A stretch of DNA of 33,461 bases, from positions 94,248-127,708 of the forward strand of contig BMAT01012779.1 in assembly GCA_019649035.1 (NCBI GenBank), written 5' to 3'. Under the pieces are notes generated by a model. That model worked only from the letters and a program-made list of their open reading frames with translations, made no database searches and was not told the origin of the DNA. The translations under genes were made by a program, and so were the position numbers. The DNA is from Elysia marginata (Eukaryota > Mollusca > Gastropoda > Plakobranchidae). Positions 22,690 to 32,700 of this stretch are shown one piece after another; positions within the stretch are counted from its first letter, which is position 1; each line of letters starts with the position of its first letter.

Positions 22690-23225
22690 TGTCTTTAAAA
22701 CCTGGAGATAACTCGTATGATAGATAGCCTACATATAGACTTGTTTGGGGAGGAAACAAAACATCTATCATTATGCCGTCCCAGAAACTTGGCCGGCCGG
22801 AGCTGCGATGGGGAAAGAAAGGTGGAAAGCTTTTGCCCCTCCCCTCCCCACCCCCATCGTCGCTGTGTTAGATTTATTTGAGAGGAGAAATCTAGATTGA
22901 AGAATATCTTAATTGAGGTTGCTGTGTCAATATTGACCCCGACTTCTTTCTGTATCATGAAGGAATGGCGCGTGTTGTTTACACACGGGAGCGCCGGTCG
23001 TTTCCCCCCTTGCCCAAGGCACTGCTCACAGAATATAAGATGGCCAGCTCCGGAGGAGAGCCAATATTGGGAGCCACGACATGGCATAAACGCAAGAAAA
23101 CATCGCCCCCCATGTGTTGATGAACCGGGGAGGGAGAAGCGAAAGCAGCAGCCAGATTGAAAGAGGATGATGCTTAACACAACGAAGCAAGAGAATGCCA
23201 GATGGAAGAAAAAAAATCCCATCTT
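22690..23225. other. GC- and CpG-rich island in an intron
   Basis: The core at about 22780-23160 is much richer in G, C and CpG than anything nearby. It contains a TGTTTAC forkhead-type motif, GGCCGGCCGG, and a plus-strand ATG in good Kozak context at 23042 that starts a 26-codon frame (MASSGGEPILGATTW...). A 175-codon minus-strand frame covers it but has no family I recognise. It could be an alternative promoter, an enhancer or an unrecognised exon. The rest of 21700-23760 shows nothing further. Confidence 0.45.
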
Positions 23226-23768
23226 GGGCCAGCGTTGCTGCTAATATATTTTTTTTTTACGTTATTAACACCTCTTGGATTCCGCCGAAAAACAAAGACT
23301 GAAAACCGGAAGCTTTCATGATTTCGTTGTCTTTAGGGGAGTTTCCTTCATTAAAAGGCGTAGTTGCCATGATTTGGTTTGAATGTAAATCGCAGATCAA
23401 ATTTGCTTTTCATTAACTTCAAAGAAGATACAAGAGCGGCTTCACGAAACGAAACAAAATTTGGGGCTAGCTCTGATCAAAAACTGAGCTTATTCAGTTT
23501 TTGGACGTATCTTTTATGCTGATGAAATCAAACACACCCATTTCTTTGAATTGTATTCCATTGGGGTTGAAAAAAAAGTTATTATTAACCTTTATTGGTT
23601 TCATCTCTTGTGTGTGTTTATTGCGGGATAATATTCTGGTAAAATAAATGACTACAAAATAATAAGAAAACAAAATAATTGTGATATTAACGGGAAAGAG
23701 CAGTTCGAAATGACTTCTCCCTTTGCATCATTCTTCTGTTTTCATCTTTGAATAAAATATAATTATAC

Positions 23769-24087
23769 TGTGGCGTCGTGGTCTAGCGGTAGACGCTCGG
23801 CTTTTGTACCGAAAGGTCTGGGGTTCGAGTCCTGCTTTCGGCAGGTCCACGTTTAGTCCTTGAGAAAGGCTATTTACGCACATTTCTTCGCATTGCCCAC
23901 AGTTAAAGGAGTACCCGGCTACAGGCAGTGAAAGATATTGTCAGATTTCCGGAGTGATGCGCTTTATTTGCTGCTCTTCTGTGAGCTCAGAATTAAGAAG
24001 GCAACGTAATTTGATTGGTAATGGCCTGTCGGGGAAGCCATGTAAAGCGCTTAGATCATATAAGTGAATAAGGCGTTAAATAAAAAT
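23769..24087 (+). mobile_element. tRNA-headed SINE, type 3
   Basis: The head has A box GTGGTCTAGCGGTAGA and a perfect B box GGGTTCGAGTCC. The body ends with CCATGTAAAGCGCTTAGA and GGCGTTAAATAAAA. The body and tail recur reversed at 33.0-33.3 kb, which separates it from a real tRNA gene. At about 319 bp it appears full length. Confidence 0.85.
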
Positions 24088-24243
24088 GCTCTTTACTCTT
24101 TAGGCTTATATAAAGCGTCTACTGCGGATTAACCTCTATTAAATTAAGCGCCGTCTTCTCCTGTTTTCTCACATTACCTTTTAGCTCTAACTAGGACTTC
24201 CTGGTACTAAGCAGCTACCATGCGGGCTTAGAATAAATAGTGG

Positions 24244-24420
24244 AGCGTAGTGGCGACATGGTATAAGCTATGTTTTTCTAAGTGGCAAGGCGATGGGTGC
24301 CGAAGCATCTATAAGCCGAAGGTTCGAATCATACTTGGGGCAGACATTTCGGGCATTTCCACTAAAAAGCTTATTTCTCTCCACTGCTAATTTCATACCT
24401 TCATAATATTTCAATCATAC
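24244..24420 (+). mobile_element. tRNA-headed SINE, type 5
   Basis: Same head and body as at 20143, with B box GGTTCGAATCATAC. The similarity ends near CTAATTTCATACCTTC. Confidence 0.8.
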
Positions 24421-25664
24421 CCTACGGGTTCGTTCGTTCCGTACCACCTACCCCTGAGGTTGGGCTTAACCGTGAACTGTGGAGGCGGACCGATTTCCAA
24501 ACTGCTATGGTACCTTTTAAGGCGTTGTAACATCTCTGTAAGGCCTTGTTTGCACAGTTTCTGCCAATAAGTATACAGACATGGTGATTTTGTATCAATA
24601 ATAAGTATTTACTGTTAAAAGAGATGCTGTCGTTAAATTTCAGACATTGACAGCCCTTCCCTAATAAAAAAAAGAAAAATGATATTTATCCCAACTATGG
24701 AAAACTCGCATGTACAACAAGGTGAAATAAACATACACTCGTATAGGCATTATAATAAAATCTGTGAGGAGGCATGTTTATTGCATATCGATATTGCCAA
24801 GAGCTCTCCACGCTTTTTCTATCATAAGCAACTTCAGGATTAATAAAGGTAATGTATTAAATGTTTTAGCTCTGAATACATTTCTATTGCTTAGATTCAT
24901 ATTGAGAATTGGCACAGGTTAATTTTAATACAATGACTGTTTAAAAAAGACTATGAATGAAGCAACACTGGTGAATCAAGCACAAGTCACGTAGGCAAAA
25001 TTTGAATTAAAGACTTTAAATTGTTGTAATTTGCTAATATAGTAAACATTTTTAATGTCTTGAAAATGAACAGTTTAAAAAAATGTTATGCACTTTGTGT
25101 ATTTATATAATCATTCAAATACAAGATTATTTTTATTATAGATTTTAGACGAGGATAACTTTAATTTGTTATAAGCACCTGTCAAAGCCAAATCGGGAAT
25201 GAATTCAACAAGAGTAAACGCCTTATTGGTGTCTATCTCAACGAGATTGAGTAATTGAATTCAATATTGTATGACAGAAAAAATATAACCACCCGCTGCC
25301 AGTTAAACATGATTTTTTTAAATATATACCAAATAGGTTTATGTTGAAGATCAGCTTTGTTTTATTTGTAATGAATTTGACTTTGAGACATTGCATTCTC
25401 TAAAAAAGTTTTTAAAAAAAGTTTCCAAACAATAAGTTTTGCTCTTAAAATTTGGAATACAATCATATGTACGATAGTATCTTATGTGCGTCGACTTCCA
25501 AAGAAGGGTTGCTACTCTAGTTTCACTCAAATATCATACCCGATAGTATATACTCTAATTGAAATAAGCATATTAAGTTAAATACCGCCCTCTAAGATAA
25601 TGTTACCGAGCCTGGATGACATGTACAGATTGGCTGGGGTTTTTTTTCACTCTTCAACACTTAC
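24421..25664. other. Intron DNA without recognised features
   Basis: AT-rich sequence; nothing supported. Confidence 0.4.
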
Positions 25665-25704
25665 AGATTTCTTGTCCGGTTTGGTATTTTGCATCAGCGC
25701 TTCT
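25665..25704 (-). CDS. Candidate TTLL5-like exon e (frame unresolved)
   Basis: A 40-nt segment on the minus strand has a plausible acceptor (GGTAATCCACAG) and a perfect donor GTAAGT. Two frames are open. One, EALMQNTKPDKKS, continues exon d in phase and would extend its acidic end as ES-EE. The other, RSADAKYQTGQEI, fits the phase of the next candidate exon and has a short resemblance to an AKY motif recalled in vertebrate TTLL5. Neither frame satisfies both neighbours. It may be a small exon with another exon missing beside it, an alternative exon, or a chance pair of splice-like sites. Confidence 0.35.
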
Positions 25705-26067
25705 CTGTGGATTACCATTATAAAAAGTCTATATTAATCTAGGCCCTCTTTTGATCATGAAGATTGCTCAACTCCGCCATAGCCTTTATAAAAGATAAAA
25801 AGAAAGGAGTACCTTTGTTCCAATGTTCTCTCACTTGTTTTTTTTTTTTTTTTGTATATCCGTGAGCCTAAAGAATTCTGGATTATTTTGTTTAAAACGG
25901 GAAGTCTAATTCTGGACCTAAAGCTGGGGAGAAATAAGTATAAGATAAATAACGTTTTACAATAACGGGTATCAAGTGAGGAGAGGGGGGTATTAAATCA
26001 GGCATTCACCTACGTCAAATAGGTTTGGGCAGGATCGGCCACACAAAAAGAATATTATATTTCAATA

Positions 26068-26402
26068 TATAAAAAATGGATTATAGTCTTCCACCGCCAA
26101 GGATAGTCTCAAGACTTAACATATTTCGACCAGCAGGCCAATACACGTTAAAGATAGTTCAACTCATAATTTATTTCAGAGCATTACCGCATGGCTGTCT
26201 GTTAGGCGCTCAAATACTATCATTCTACAAATTTCAAGCACTACCTATAGCCAGGTAACCATTTTACAGGTTGGTGGACTGAGGAAAATGTGGACTAATT
26301 TGCTTTCCTAAGGCAGATACAACATGCGTAGTGGTTGGGAATCGAATCCGCGACCGCCGGATCACAAGTCTGACGTGCTAACCACTGAGCCACGCTGCTC
26401 CA
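26068..26402 (-). mobile_element. tRNA-headed SINE, type 4
   Basis: Read on the minus strand, the head has A box GTGGCTCAGTGGTTAGCA and B box GGATTCGATTCCC. A body follows with GGTTACCTGGCTATAGG and GAGCGCCTAACAGACAG, then a 3' end near TATAATCCATTTTTTATA. The left limit is approximate because no clear target duplication is seen. The plus-strand open frame at 26076-26258 lies inside it and is not a gene. Confidence 0.7.
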
Positions 26403-26462
26403 CAAATATAAAACAAATATAAATTGCGGTTATTTATTTATGGCTTTTAAAATTTAACTCAC

Positions 26463-26513
26463 TCCGATTCGGTTCTGGTCTCTGCCTTGTCTGCGTCAAC
26501 ATATTGCTTTGGC
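26463..26513 (-). CDS. TTLL5: TTLL5-like exon d
   Basis: This 51-nt exon on the minus strand starts after ATTTCAG and ends at a perfect donor GTGAGT. In the frame set by exon c it reads PKQYVDADKAETRTES with one leading and two trailing bases. Vertebrate TTLL5 has a stretch recalled as [21 protein letters not shown] followed by an acidic run, which is similar at both ends. A second frame (QSNMLTQTRQ...) is also open but does not fit the upstream phase. The vertebrate basic stretch that precedes this block (YERKLLSLEVRKRR) was not found between exons c and d; because the exons join in phase without it, it may be absent or lie in an exon I missed. Confidence 0.6.
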
Positions 26514-28011
26514 CTGAAATGTCTAAATATTATAGAAATATATTTGTTAAAAAAACCATAAACATGCATTAAATGGGGCTAACTTAAGTCTCAGCATGGT
26601 CATGTGATGATAGATAAAATACTTGACAAATCCCTTTCACCTTTCTTTATGTCATTTATCGTGGCAAACACTGTGCATGTCCTATTGTGTCTAACGATAA
26701 GGGAAAAACTATGCAACGCAATGATCGCTCTTAAAACGCCTTTGATGTCCTTCTTACCCCGTTCCAAAAGCAATTGGCCAGGTAAAGACTTCCACATAGC
26801 GTACATAGTAAGCCTCATTAGCAAAAGAAATTAGAAAACTGTTGTAGTTGTCCTAACCTATATCTCAGTGGGGTCACATGAGTCTTGCGAAAACATCAAT
26901 CTTGTCCGCCTACCACCTTGCACAGACGTGAAAAAATATTATGCACCTAAAACAAAACGCTGCTATACCAATCTTGATGCCAAATTCAACATCAACAGTG
27001 AGAATCACGAAATAGATATAGGTTAGAATCATTATTACGAATCTTTTTTAAGTAACCTAAATGCGTGTAACATAATATTTGTATGGGTTTGCCTGCGTTT
27101 GAAAGAAGGGAGCAAAAGCTTATACAATTGAGAAGCATTCAGTTTCAGTCCATACAGTTTCGATGATCAGTAAAAAAAAATACCGGAGATATCATATATC
27201 AAGTATGTTGAAGTCATTTCAGGGGGAAAAATCGTACTATCTTAAGATCATTGTTTCTTGTCGCATCCTTTTTTCCCTCAAGAGGAACATTAAGATAAAG
27301 TTGTCGATTTTTCCAAAAAATGAATTAAAAAGTGATATAACAAGCAGTCTATTATCTTTTTTTTTTCCAAAAACAGCTTTGCAATGTATTTTGGTTTTGG
27401 TTTCTCCGTTCAAACTGTCAAAATAATAGGAAAAAATTACACGTCGTTCCCTAAAAATAACATTAAAAATAAAAAATCATAAAACGTTTTGGATTAAAAA
27501 ACTTTAAATTAACGATTATTATAAGAAGTACAAGACAATAAATCTTTCAATCCAAGAAAATTCTCAGCGTCAAGCACTCTTCATGTTTCTTCCCCTTTAA
27601 ATGCTTTGTGAGGGGGAGGTTCGAAAATGGCAATATAAGAAAACACTCTGATTTTTTTCTGTTTTCTTGTCTTTTTAGTCTTCTGACAGATGGTTTTGGG
27701 GGATGAGAGGTTCATGCAAAAAATAGAGCACATTTTGGAATGTTTTAATATGTGAAAGAATATTTTTTATGTATATGATTATTTATTAACGAAATAGCGA
27801 TTTTAACGATCTGCTGTTTTGCATTACCTTTTTTATGACACAAAAAGAAATAGTTATATGTCCGTTTAAGTTTCGAAGGTCACAACGGGTAGACATTTCG
27901 TTAGATTTTCAGTCGTAAAATGTTTTAAATTATTCGCAGTAAGTGGTTAAGGGGAAGTAATCTTTGCTGTAATGGGTATCAGTAGTTGTGGCACAGTTAT
28001 TGGTATTCGTA
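26514..28011. other. Intron DNA without recognised features
   Basis: Overlapping open frames on both strands at 26600-26834 and one at 27163-27426 are open by chance as far as I can tell. They lack splice context matching the TTLL5-like gene and any family motif. Confidence 0.4.
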
Positions 28012-28150
28012 ACAATGATAATAATAATAATAATAAAAATAATAATGATGATTATGATAATTATAATAGTAAAAATAATAGTTATAATAATAATAACAAG
28101 AAGAGGAAAAAGAAGAATCATACTAATAATCGTAATAACAATATAAATAA
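28012..28150 (+). repeat. (AAT)n-rich microsatellite
   Basis: Diverged AAT, GAT and AAC triplets; Asn-rich and Ile-rich frames are repeat products. Confidence 0.9.
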
Positions 28151-28309
28151 TCATTCTTTATCCTGTATGTTAAACGTTTTGTTTTGGCCGTTACCAATGA
28201 ACGATGGTGATGAGCATGTTCGCTGACAGTAACAGCCCACCGTCTTTTCTTACTTAATGTAAATACGTTTTCAGCCGGTGCTTTTGTTTTGCGTTCTTTT
28301 TAAGTGATT

Positions 28310-28459
28310 AGAGACCATTAGCACACGCACCGTGTCTCACTACGCGTACGTGAAAATCGGGAAAGCAGATTGAGAAACTATAAAAATAATGAAACCAGTT
28401 TCTAAAAATAGACCCACAGACGTTCGCGTCATACTCACGTGCTGCTGCTTAAACTCTGT
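28310..28459 (+). mobile_element. 150-bp inverted-repeat element (MITE-like), copy 3
   Basis: A third copy differs from copy 1 by only a handful of changes and lies in an intron of the TTLL5-like gene, outside the satellite. Its flanks are ATT on the left and AAT on the right, so a clean target duplication is not visible. Confidence 0.85.
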
Positions 28460-28852
28460 AATAATATTCATTGCACGTTTTGTTGCTGCAATTTTCAATT
28501 AAATTGTTTGCAATTTTGTAAATCCATTCACCTTTGTACTTTGTAATTGCATTGCAAACACTGCTTTGTTTATATAATTATGTGGAAGTGATTCATGATT
28601 CTGCACAATAGAATTTGTCATTTCAGGAACTTGAATTTAAATCACTTGATTACATTTCACCCTAATAGTACTACCTACATTGTAGTGTACTGAGTCATAC
28701 CTGAGTGTTAACTCACAATCAGTGCTTAGACATAGTGAACAAAGAGAGATTGTCATTTGAAGTTTTTATTTCTAAAAAAACAACCTACACTTTTTCACGA
28801 TCTTGTCGTAGTTAACCGTTAGACAGCCAAAGATTTAGGTCTCGAAAATGGT

Positions 28853-29157
28853 GGTTTGGTTTGGTTGTATGAATTTTAACCTTTCTTTTCAACTACAAGG
28901 TTATATAAGAGACGGCGCTTGGGCAACTGAAAGAATGCTGCCACACTGTGATGTAAGGAGCGCTTGCATACACAACACCCAGTCACATTATCCTGACACA
29001 GGGCCGAGCAAACTTAGCACTAAATCCATAATGCCAGACATTAGGTGGATCAGCTCATAATACCAATTTTAAAGTCCTTGGTATGACTCGGCCGGGGGTC
29101 GAACCACGCACCTCCTGATCTCTAAGCGAGTGTCTTACCGCTAGGCCACAGAGCCGG
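28853..29157 (-). mobile_element. tRNA-headed SINE, type 1
   Basis: Reverse-oriented copy of the element at 14618, with head boxes at the right end (CTCGGCCGGGGGTCGAACC holds the B box, CGCTAGGCCACAGAG the A box) and the same body. Its length is close to the 305 bp of the full copy. A GAAA-rich tract follows at 29158-29290. Confidence 0.88.
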
Positions 29158-29290
29158 TGACAAAAGAAAGAAAAAGAAAGGGAGAGACAAGAGATAAGAA
29201 AATAAAGAGGGACACAAGAGAAAGATAAAGAAAGGGACAGACAGGAAAGGAAAGAAGAAAGAGATAGAAAAAAAGGCTGGAGAAAAGATG
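29158..29290 (-). repeat. GA-rich tract
   Basis: Imperfect GAAA/GGGA sequence directly after the SINE head. The serine-rich minus-strand frame across it and the SINE is not a gene. Confidence 0.75.
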
Positions 29291-29689
29291 ACAATTCATT
29301 AAAGTAACTTGTGTTAATTAATCATCATGACTATGTGTGTTTTTATGTGGTAACAATCCATTCTCAAAATGTATGTAAACAGCTTGCAATAACTCTACAC
29401 ACTTTTAATTATAACTAAGAGATGGGCTACACAGTTTGTTTTTGTCAGCTGTGAGATAATGTATTTGGCATTGAGAAATGCCTCAGTACTTTAAATTTAG
29501 AGATAACATTAAAAACCATGCTGAAACGAGCATAAAATCAGATGCTTTGGTGGTTTGGCAATATGAAGTTTTGACGATGATATAAACAGATTGATCGTGA
29601 ATATGCATTTGCTCAGTATTATTACGTTGATATATATGTTTAACTTGATTTCAACAAATGAATTCACATTTCTTATGCTTATTAATAAC

Positions 29690-29730
29690 GAAAAGAAGAA
29701 AAAGAAGAAGAGGATGAAGAAGAAGAAGAA

Positions 29731-29803
<73 letters not shown>

Positions 29804-29850
29804 ATGGTTATGATGATGAGGAGGAGGAGGATGAATGATAATAATAATAT
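29690..29850 (+). repeat. (GAA)n / (GAT)n microsatellite
   Basis: GAA triplets pass into about 23 GAT triplets and then GAG; a poly-Met frame results. Confidence 0.96.
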
Positions 29851-30324
29851 ATTTACGTAGCGCTTTGTTTTGACTGTAATGGTCTATGTATTTGATTGAC
29901 CGTATTTTTTTAATTTTTTGTGTCTCAAATATTTGATATAATTACTTCATAGAGAGGTTCTAAAAATTCCGCAAACTTTTGTCAAACAAATATTAAATGT
30001 GTTCAAATTTTACTGCAATTTAGGTATTTACAAGCACAATGCTCTATAATTGTTTTTCCAAATTGGACATTAGCACATCAAAAACACTACAAATACCAGA
30101 AATAAATTAAAGCAATAACTAAACACTGCATGCGTAATGTAGATACAACTGGTATTGCTTAGACTATATACAAAAGTAAATGGGCTCTGAGCAAAGTTCT
30201 AAAAAACTGTTACTAAACAAAAATGTATTGGAAAAAACATCCTAGAAATCTTATGGTCCTTTCATATAGCGCGTTAGTTAGTCTTACTTTGGCCAAGTAT
30301 CGGTGACAGGCCGTTGGAACATGG
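29851..30324. other. Intron DNA without recognised features
   Basis: AT-rich sequence between the microsatellite and the next SINE; nothing supported. Confidence 0.45.
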
Positions 30325-30332
30325 TGACGTGG

Positions 30333-30625
30333 TCTTGTTTGTATTTTTTTTTTATTTTTAACGTCCCAATCAAATTCGAGGTTATCTCAGAGACGGCGCT
30401 GGGGATAATTGAAAGCGTACTGCCACACTCTGATGTAAGGAGCGCTTGCGTAGACCACATCCAGTCACATTATCCTGACACCGGGCCGACCAGACTTAGC
30501 TCCATAATGCCAGACACTAGGCGGATCAGCTGCTAATACCAGTTTCAAAGTACTTGACTCGCCAGGGGAACAACTCATCTCCCGATCTCTGAGCGAGGGT
30601 CTTGCGGCTAGGCCACAGAGCCGTA
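30333..30625 (-). mobile_element. tRNA-headed SINE, type 1, with target duplication
   Basis: Reverse-oriented copy, 293 bp. The flanks TGACGTGG at 30325-30332 and 30626-30633 are an 8-bp direct repeat that fixes the ends. The B box region is more diverged than in the other copies. Confidence 0.88.
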
Positions 30626-30799
30626 TGACGTGGACATGTGACTTTGTGATTTTTTTTCAGTCTCCGGTCCACCAGCCGTACTATCTTGATTTTAGTATGG
30701 CATACGCGTATTGTGAAAGGACTATCAATCATCCTTTTTTAATGGATTTAATACATAAATATAATAAATAATAAATGTAGCAAGTACTAATGTACCTAC

Positions 30800-30862
30800 T
30801 TGTCTGGGTAGAGGCACTGGTGCAGGAGTACATTTTTTACAGTCCTGTACTGCATGAACTCT
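30800..30862 (-). CDS. TTLL5: TTLL5-like exon c
   Basis: A 63-nt exon on the minus strand lies between acceptor CATTCTCCAG and donor GTAGGT. It contributes one base, 20 codons and two bases. With the two bases left by exon b the joined peptide reads YKEFMQYRTVKNVLLHQCLY and continues PDK. Vertebrate TTLL5 has, from memory, [20 protein letters not shown] then QDR at the same place, so length and register agree without gaps. Agreement of splice sites, phase and homology makes this a firm call despite its small size. Confidence 0.75.
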
Positions 30863-31395
30863 CTGGAGAATGATGGAGTGAGATTTCTAGTAATATACAA
30901 ATTAGTAAGGCGAGTCAGTCTTGCTGGAGTTTTGAATTTGTTAGAGCTAAAATTTCTTCTTTTTTTTTTCAAAAGAATCCTAACAAACCATTGTAGTTTT
31001 TTCTAGTATTTCATTCAAGTGCTAACCAGTTTAAGCATAGTTATTATCTAGGGCTAGCACAGTTATTATCTAGGACTTTGTCTTGAGCCTTTCAACATCT
31101 CACATTAAACACAGTGGAAAAGGATTTCCAAATCTTGTGCAGGGAGGCAGACTTGTTGACCTTCGGTTTTTAGGTAATAACATTTCGCATCGTTTGAACT
31201 CCGGCATAGCAGTGATAACTTAGCACAAAAAAAAATAAGAATAGCTTTCTGCATACGGCCTTTAATTTATTATTCTTTGATTTATTCTAAACATTGTTTT
31301 GTAAAGCTTTTTTTTTACAAATAACGCAGCCAAATCCTACAACAGACATAAGTATCAAAACTAGAACGACAGTCCCAGATAGGCTGGCTACCTAC

Positions 31396-31571
31396 TTGTA
31401 TTTCGACCACGAGTCGACCGTGGGGAAGATCTTCACCCAACCACCGCAGCGCGTTCCCTCGTTGCGTACTCGAGAGACCATGCCGCGATCCTTGGATGTC
31501 ATGCCACACAGATGCTTTGCCCTTTTACTTTCTATGGCGTGCAGCTCTTCGGCAGACTTCCCAGGCTGTTC
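31396..31571 (-). CDS. TTLL5: TTLL5-like exon b (GGWVKIFPT block)
   Basis: This 176-nt exon is open for 58 codons plus two bases on the minus strand, between a pyrimidine-rich acceptor (CTCTTTCTCGACCAG) and a consensus donor GTAGGT. It is clearly GC-richer than its surroundings. The peptide runs from EQPGKSAEELHAIESKR through VSRVRNEGTRCGGWVKIFPT to DSWSKY. Vertebrate TTLL5 has, from memory, [21 protein letters not shown] followed by ETWEIY at the matching place, so this is the strongest single homology in the window. The block lies just after the catalytic domain of glutamylating TTLL enzymes. The exon ends in phase 2, which fits the one-base start of the next exon. A plus-strand open frame of 123 codons at 31294-31665 overlaps it and is taken to be its shadow. 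Confidence 0.82.
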
Positions 31572-31756
31572 CTGGTCGAGAAAGAGGTGGTATTATATTC
31601 ATGGGGGTGAGGCAATCGGAGTGAATCTTGCACAACTTGCTCGAACTAATTATTTGAAAAATTAGAATCTTTGTTAGTAATATATTTTACTGCATTTTAA
31701 TATAGAGATCAGCATAAATAGTGGAGGCAGCCACTGCGTTATCAAATGGTTCAAAG

Positions 31757-31919
31757 GTTTCGAAGGGTAGAAATTAGCAGCGGAGAGAAGTAGGCTTTAT
31801 AGTAGAAATGCCCGAAATGTCTGCCTTTAGTATGATTCGAACCCACGACTTAAAGATGCTTCGGCACCCACCGCCTTGCCACTAAGAGAAACATAGTTTA
31901 TACCATATCGCCACTACGC
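31757..31919 (-). mobile_element. Type 5 SINE, left arm of a head-to-head pair
   Basis: Reversed copy with B box at GTATGATTCGAACC and A-box-like CACCCACCGCCTTGCC. It extends from the pair centre out to a CTAATTTC-like 3' end. Confidence 0.85.
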
Positions 31920-31920
31920 T

Positions 31921-32042
31921 CATATGGTATAAGCCATGTTTCTATAAGTGGTAAGGCGGTGGGTGCCGAAGCATCTATAAGTCGAAGGTTCGAATCATAC
32001 TAAGGGCAGACATTTCGGGTATTTCCATTAAAAAGCTTACAT
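31921..32042 (+). mobile_element. Type 5 SINE, right arm of a head-to-head pair
   Basis: Forward copy starting CATATGGTATAAGC, with A-box-like GGTAAGGCGGTGGGTGCC and B box GGTTCGAATCATAC. It is shorter than the left arm and ends near CATTAAAAAGCTTAC. Confidence 0.85.
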
Positions 32043-32314
32043 TTTAGTATACAATTTTTACTGTCTTCAAAACAAAGCTAATGAGCTCGATAAGATAGAG
32101 TAATAGTTATTTTTAATTGTTTGTTTTGTTTTGAAAAGTCTTTCAGTAATTTTTTTGTTTGTATATTTTTTTTCTATTATTCAAATTCACCTTCCACTGT
32201 TCGCTTCACATCATTTAAGTTGTGCACTAAACTAAATAGAAAATTTGTCTTTTCTTGATATCATTTCCAAAATCAAGTGTAGCGTTATGATATCCAACAA
32301 GGGCAGGTGAATAC

Positions 32315-32422
32315 CTTATAAGGTTCCATCATTTTATTGAATTTTTTGCTTTTCTTGTGTCGATATATAAGCTGCCGTATTTCATCACGGATTATACACA
32401 CGCAAAAGTATCCAACTGTTCT
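32315..32422 (-). CDS. TTLL5: TTLL5-like exon a (most upstream seen)
   Basis: This 108-nt stretch is open for 36 codons on the minus strand. It follows a strong acceptor (CTCTGTTTCAG, with CTAAC as a possible branch site about 30 nt upstream) and ends at AAG/GTATTC. The peptide starts RTVGYFC and contains QLIYRHKK and KKFNKMMEPYK. It aligns loosely to the vertebrate TTLL5 stretch just after the catalytic core (TVVGFVCQDP, then IYPTF, then FQKP), with the same 11-residue distance between the Cys and the Ile-Tyr pair. It enters and leaves in phase 0, as the next exon requires. The match is weak by residue identity, so the call rests on splice sites, phase and order. Without homology it could be a chance open stretch. 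Confidence 0.55.
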
Positions 32423-32569
32423 CTGAAACAGAGATAAAAAATGCATAATGTTAGTCTTAGTTGTTTATTTTATTTAGTTTTGTTGTTTTTTTATATAATA
32501 AGGATAGCAGAACAAAAGTTGGATTCGGAATTTTGCCGAGTTAAAACACGTGAAAATGGACGAATGTGA

Positions 32570-32618
32570 CGAGGTGGTGATGATTATGATAATGATTATG
32601 AAGAAGATAATGGGTATT

Positions 32619-32682
<64 letters not shown>

Positions 32683-32700
32683 CGATGATGATGATGAACA
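32570..32700 (+). repeat. (GAT)n microsatellite
   Basis: GAT and ATT triplets, about 30 units; poly-Met and poly-Ile frames are repeat products. The remaining sequence at 32701-33022 shows nothing. Confidence 0.96.

Larger units (their letters stand above)
13236..32422 (-). other. TTLL5: TTLL5-like gene, 3' part (gene span)
   Basis: This span holds the 3' exons of a gene read on the minus strand. Eight short exons with AG acceptors and GT donors join in one open frame, with end phases 0/0, 0/2, 1/2, 1/2, 1/0, 0/0, 0/2 and 1/stop. Their peptides follow, in order, the part of vertebrate TTLL5 downstream of its TTL catalytic core, as I recall that protein: the GGF-x-RIFPT block, the [11 protein letters not shown] block, the MQARIAF block, the VVRFL block and the [10 protein letters not shown] block. 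TTLL5 adds glutamate chains to tubulin and acts at cilia and centrioles; its C-terminal region also binds partners. The catalytic domain is not in the window. Introns run from about 0.5 to about 8.5 kb (the largest between 26463 and 17986) and carry most of the mobile elements described here. An RNA or protein alignment would settle exon completeness. Confidence 0.75.

Noticed and set aside
22695-23222. 175-codon minus-strand open frame
   Set aside because: It is the longest frame in the window but has no recognisable family, passes through a C-rich tract, and its length is helped by the high GC content. Kept only as a CpG-rich island.
23769-23840. Possible true tRNA genes at the heads near 14249, 23775 and 26395
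   Set aside because: Each head runs into a body of 150-250 bp that recurs elsewhere or has SINE-type tails, and cloverleaf pairing is incomplete.
26600-26834. Overlapping 74- and 76-codon frames on opposite strands
   Set aside because: No splice sites in phase with the TTLL5-like exons and no motif I recognise.
28848-29060. 70-codon plus-strand frame, similar to one at 30303-30536
   Set aside because: Both are antisense translations of type 1 SINE copies, which explains their resemblance (DVRSAC and SHYPDTGP).
31294-31665. 123-codon plus-strand open frame
   Set aside because: It is the antisense shadow of TTLL5-like exon b, which has splice sites and homology on the minus strand.
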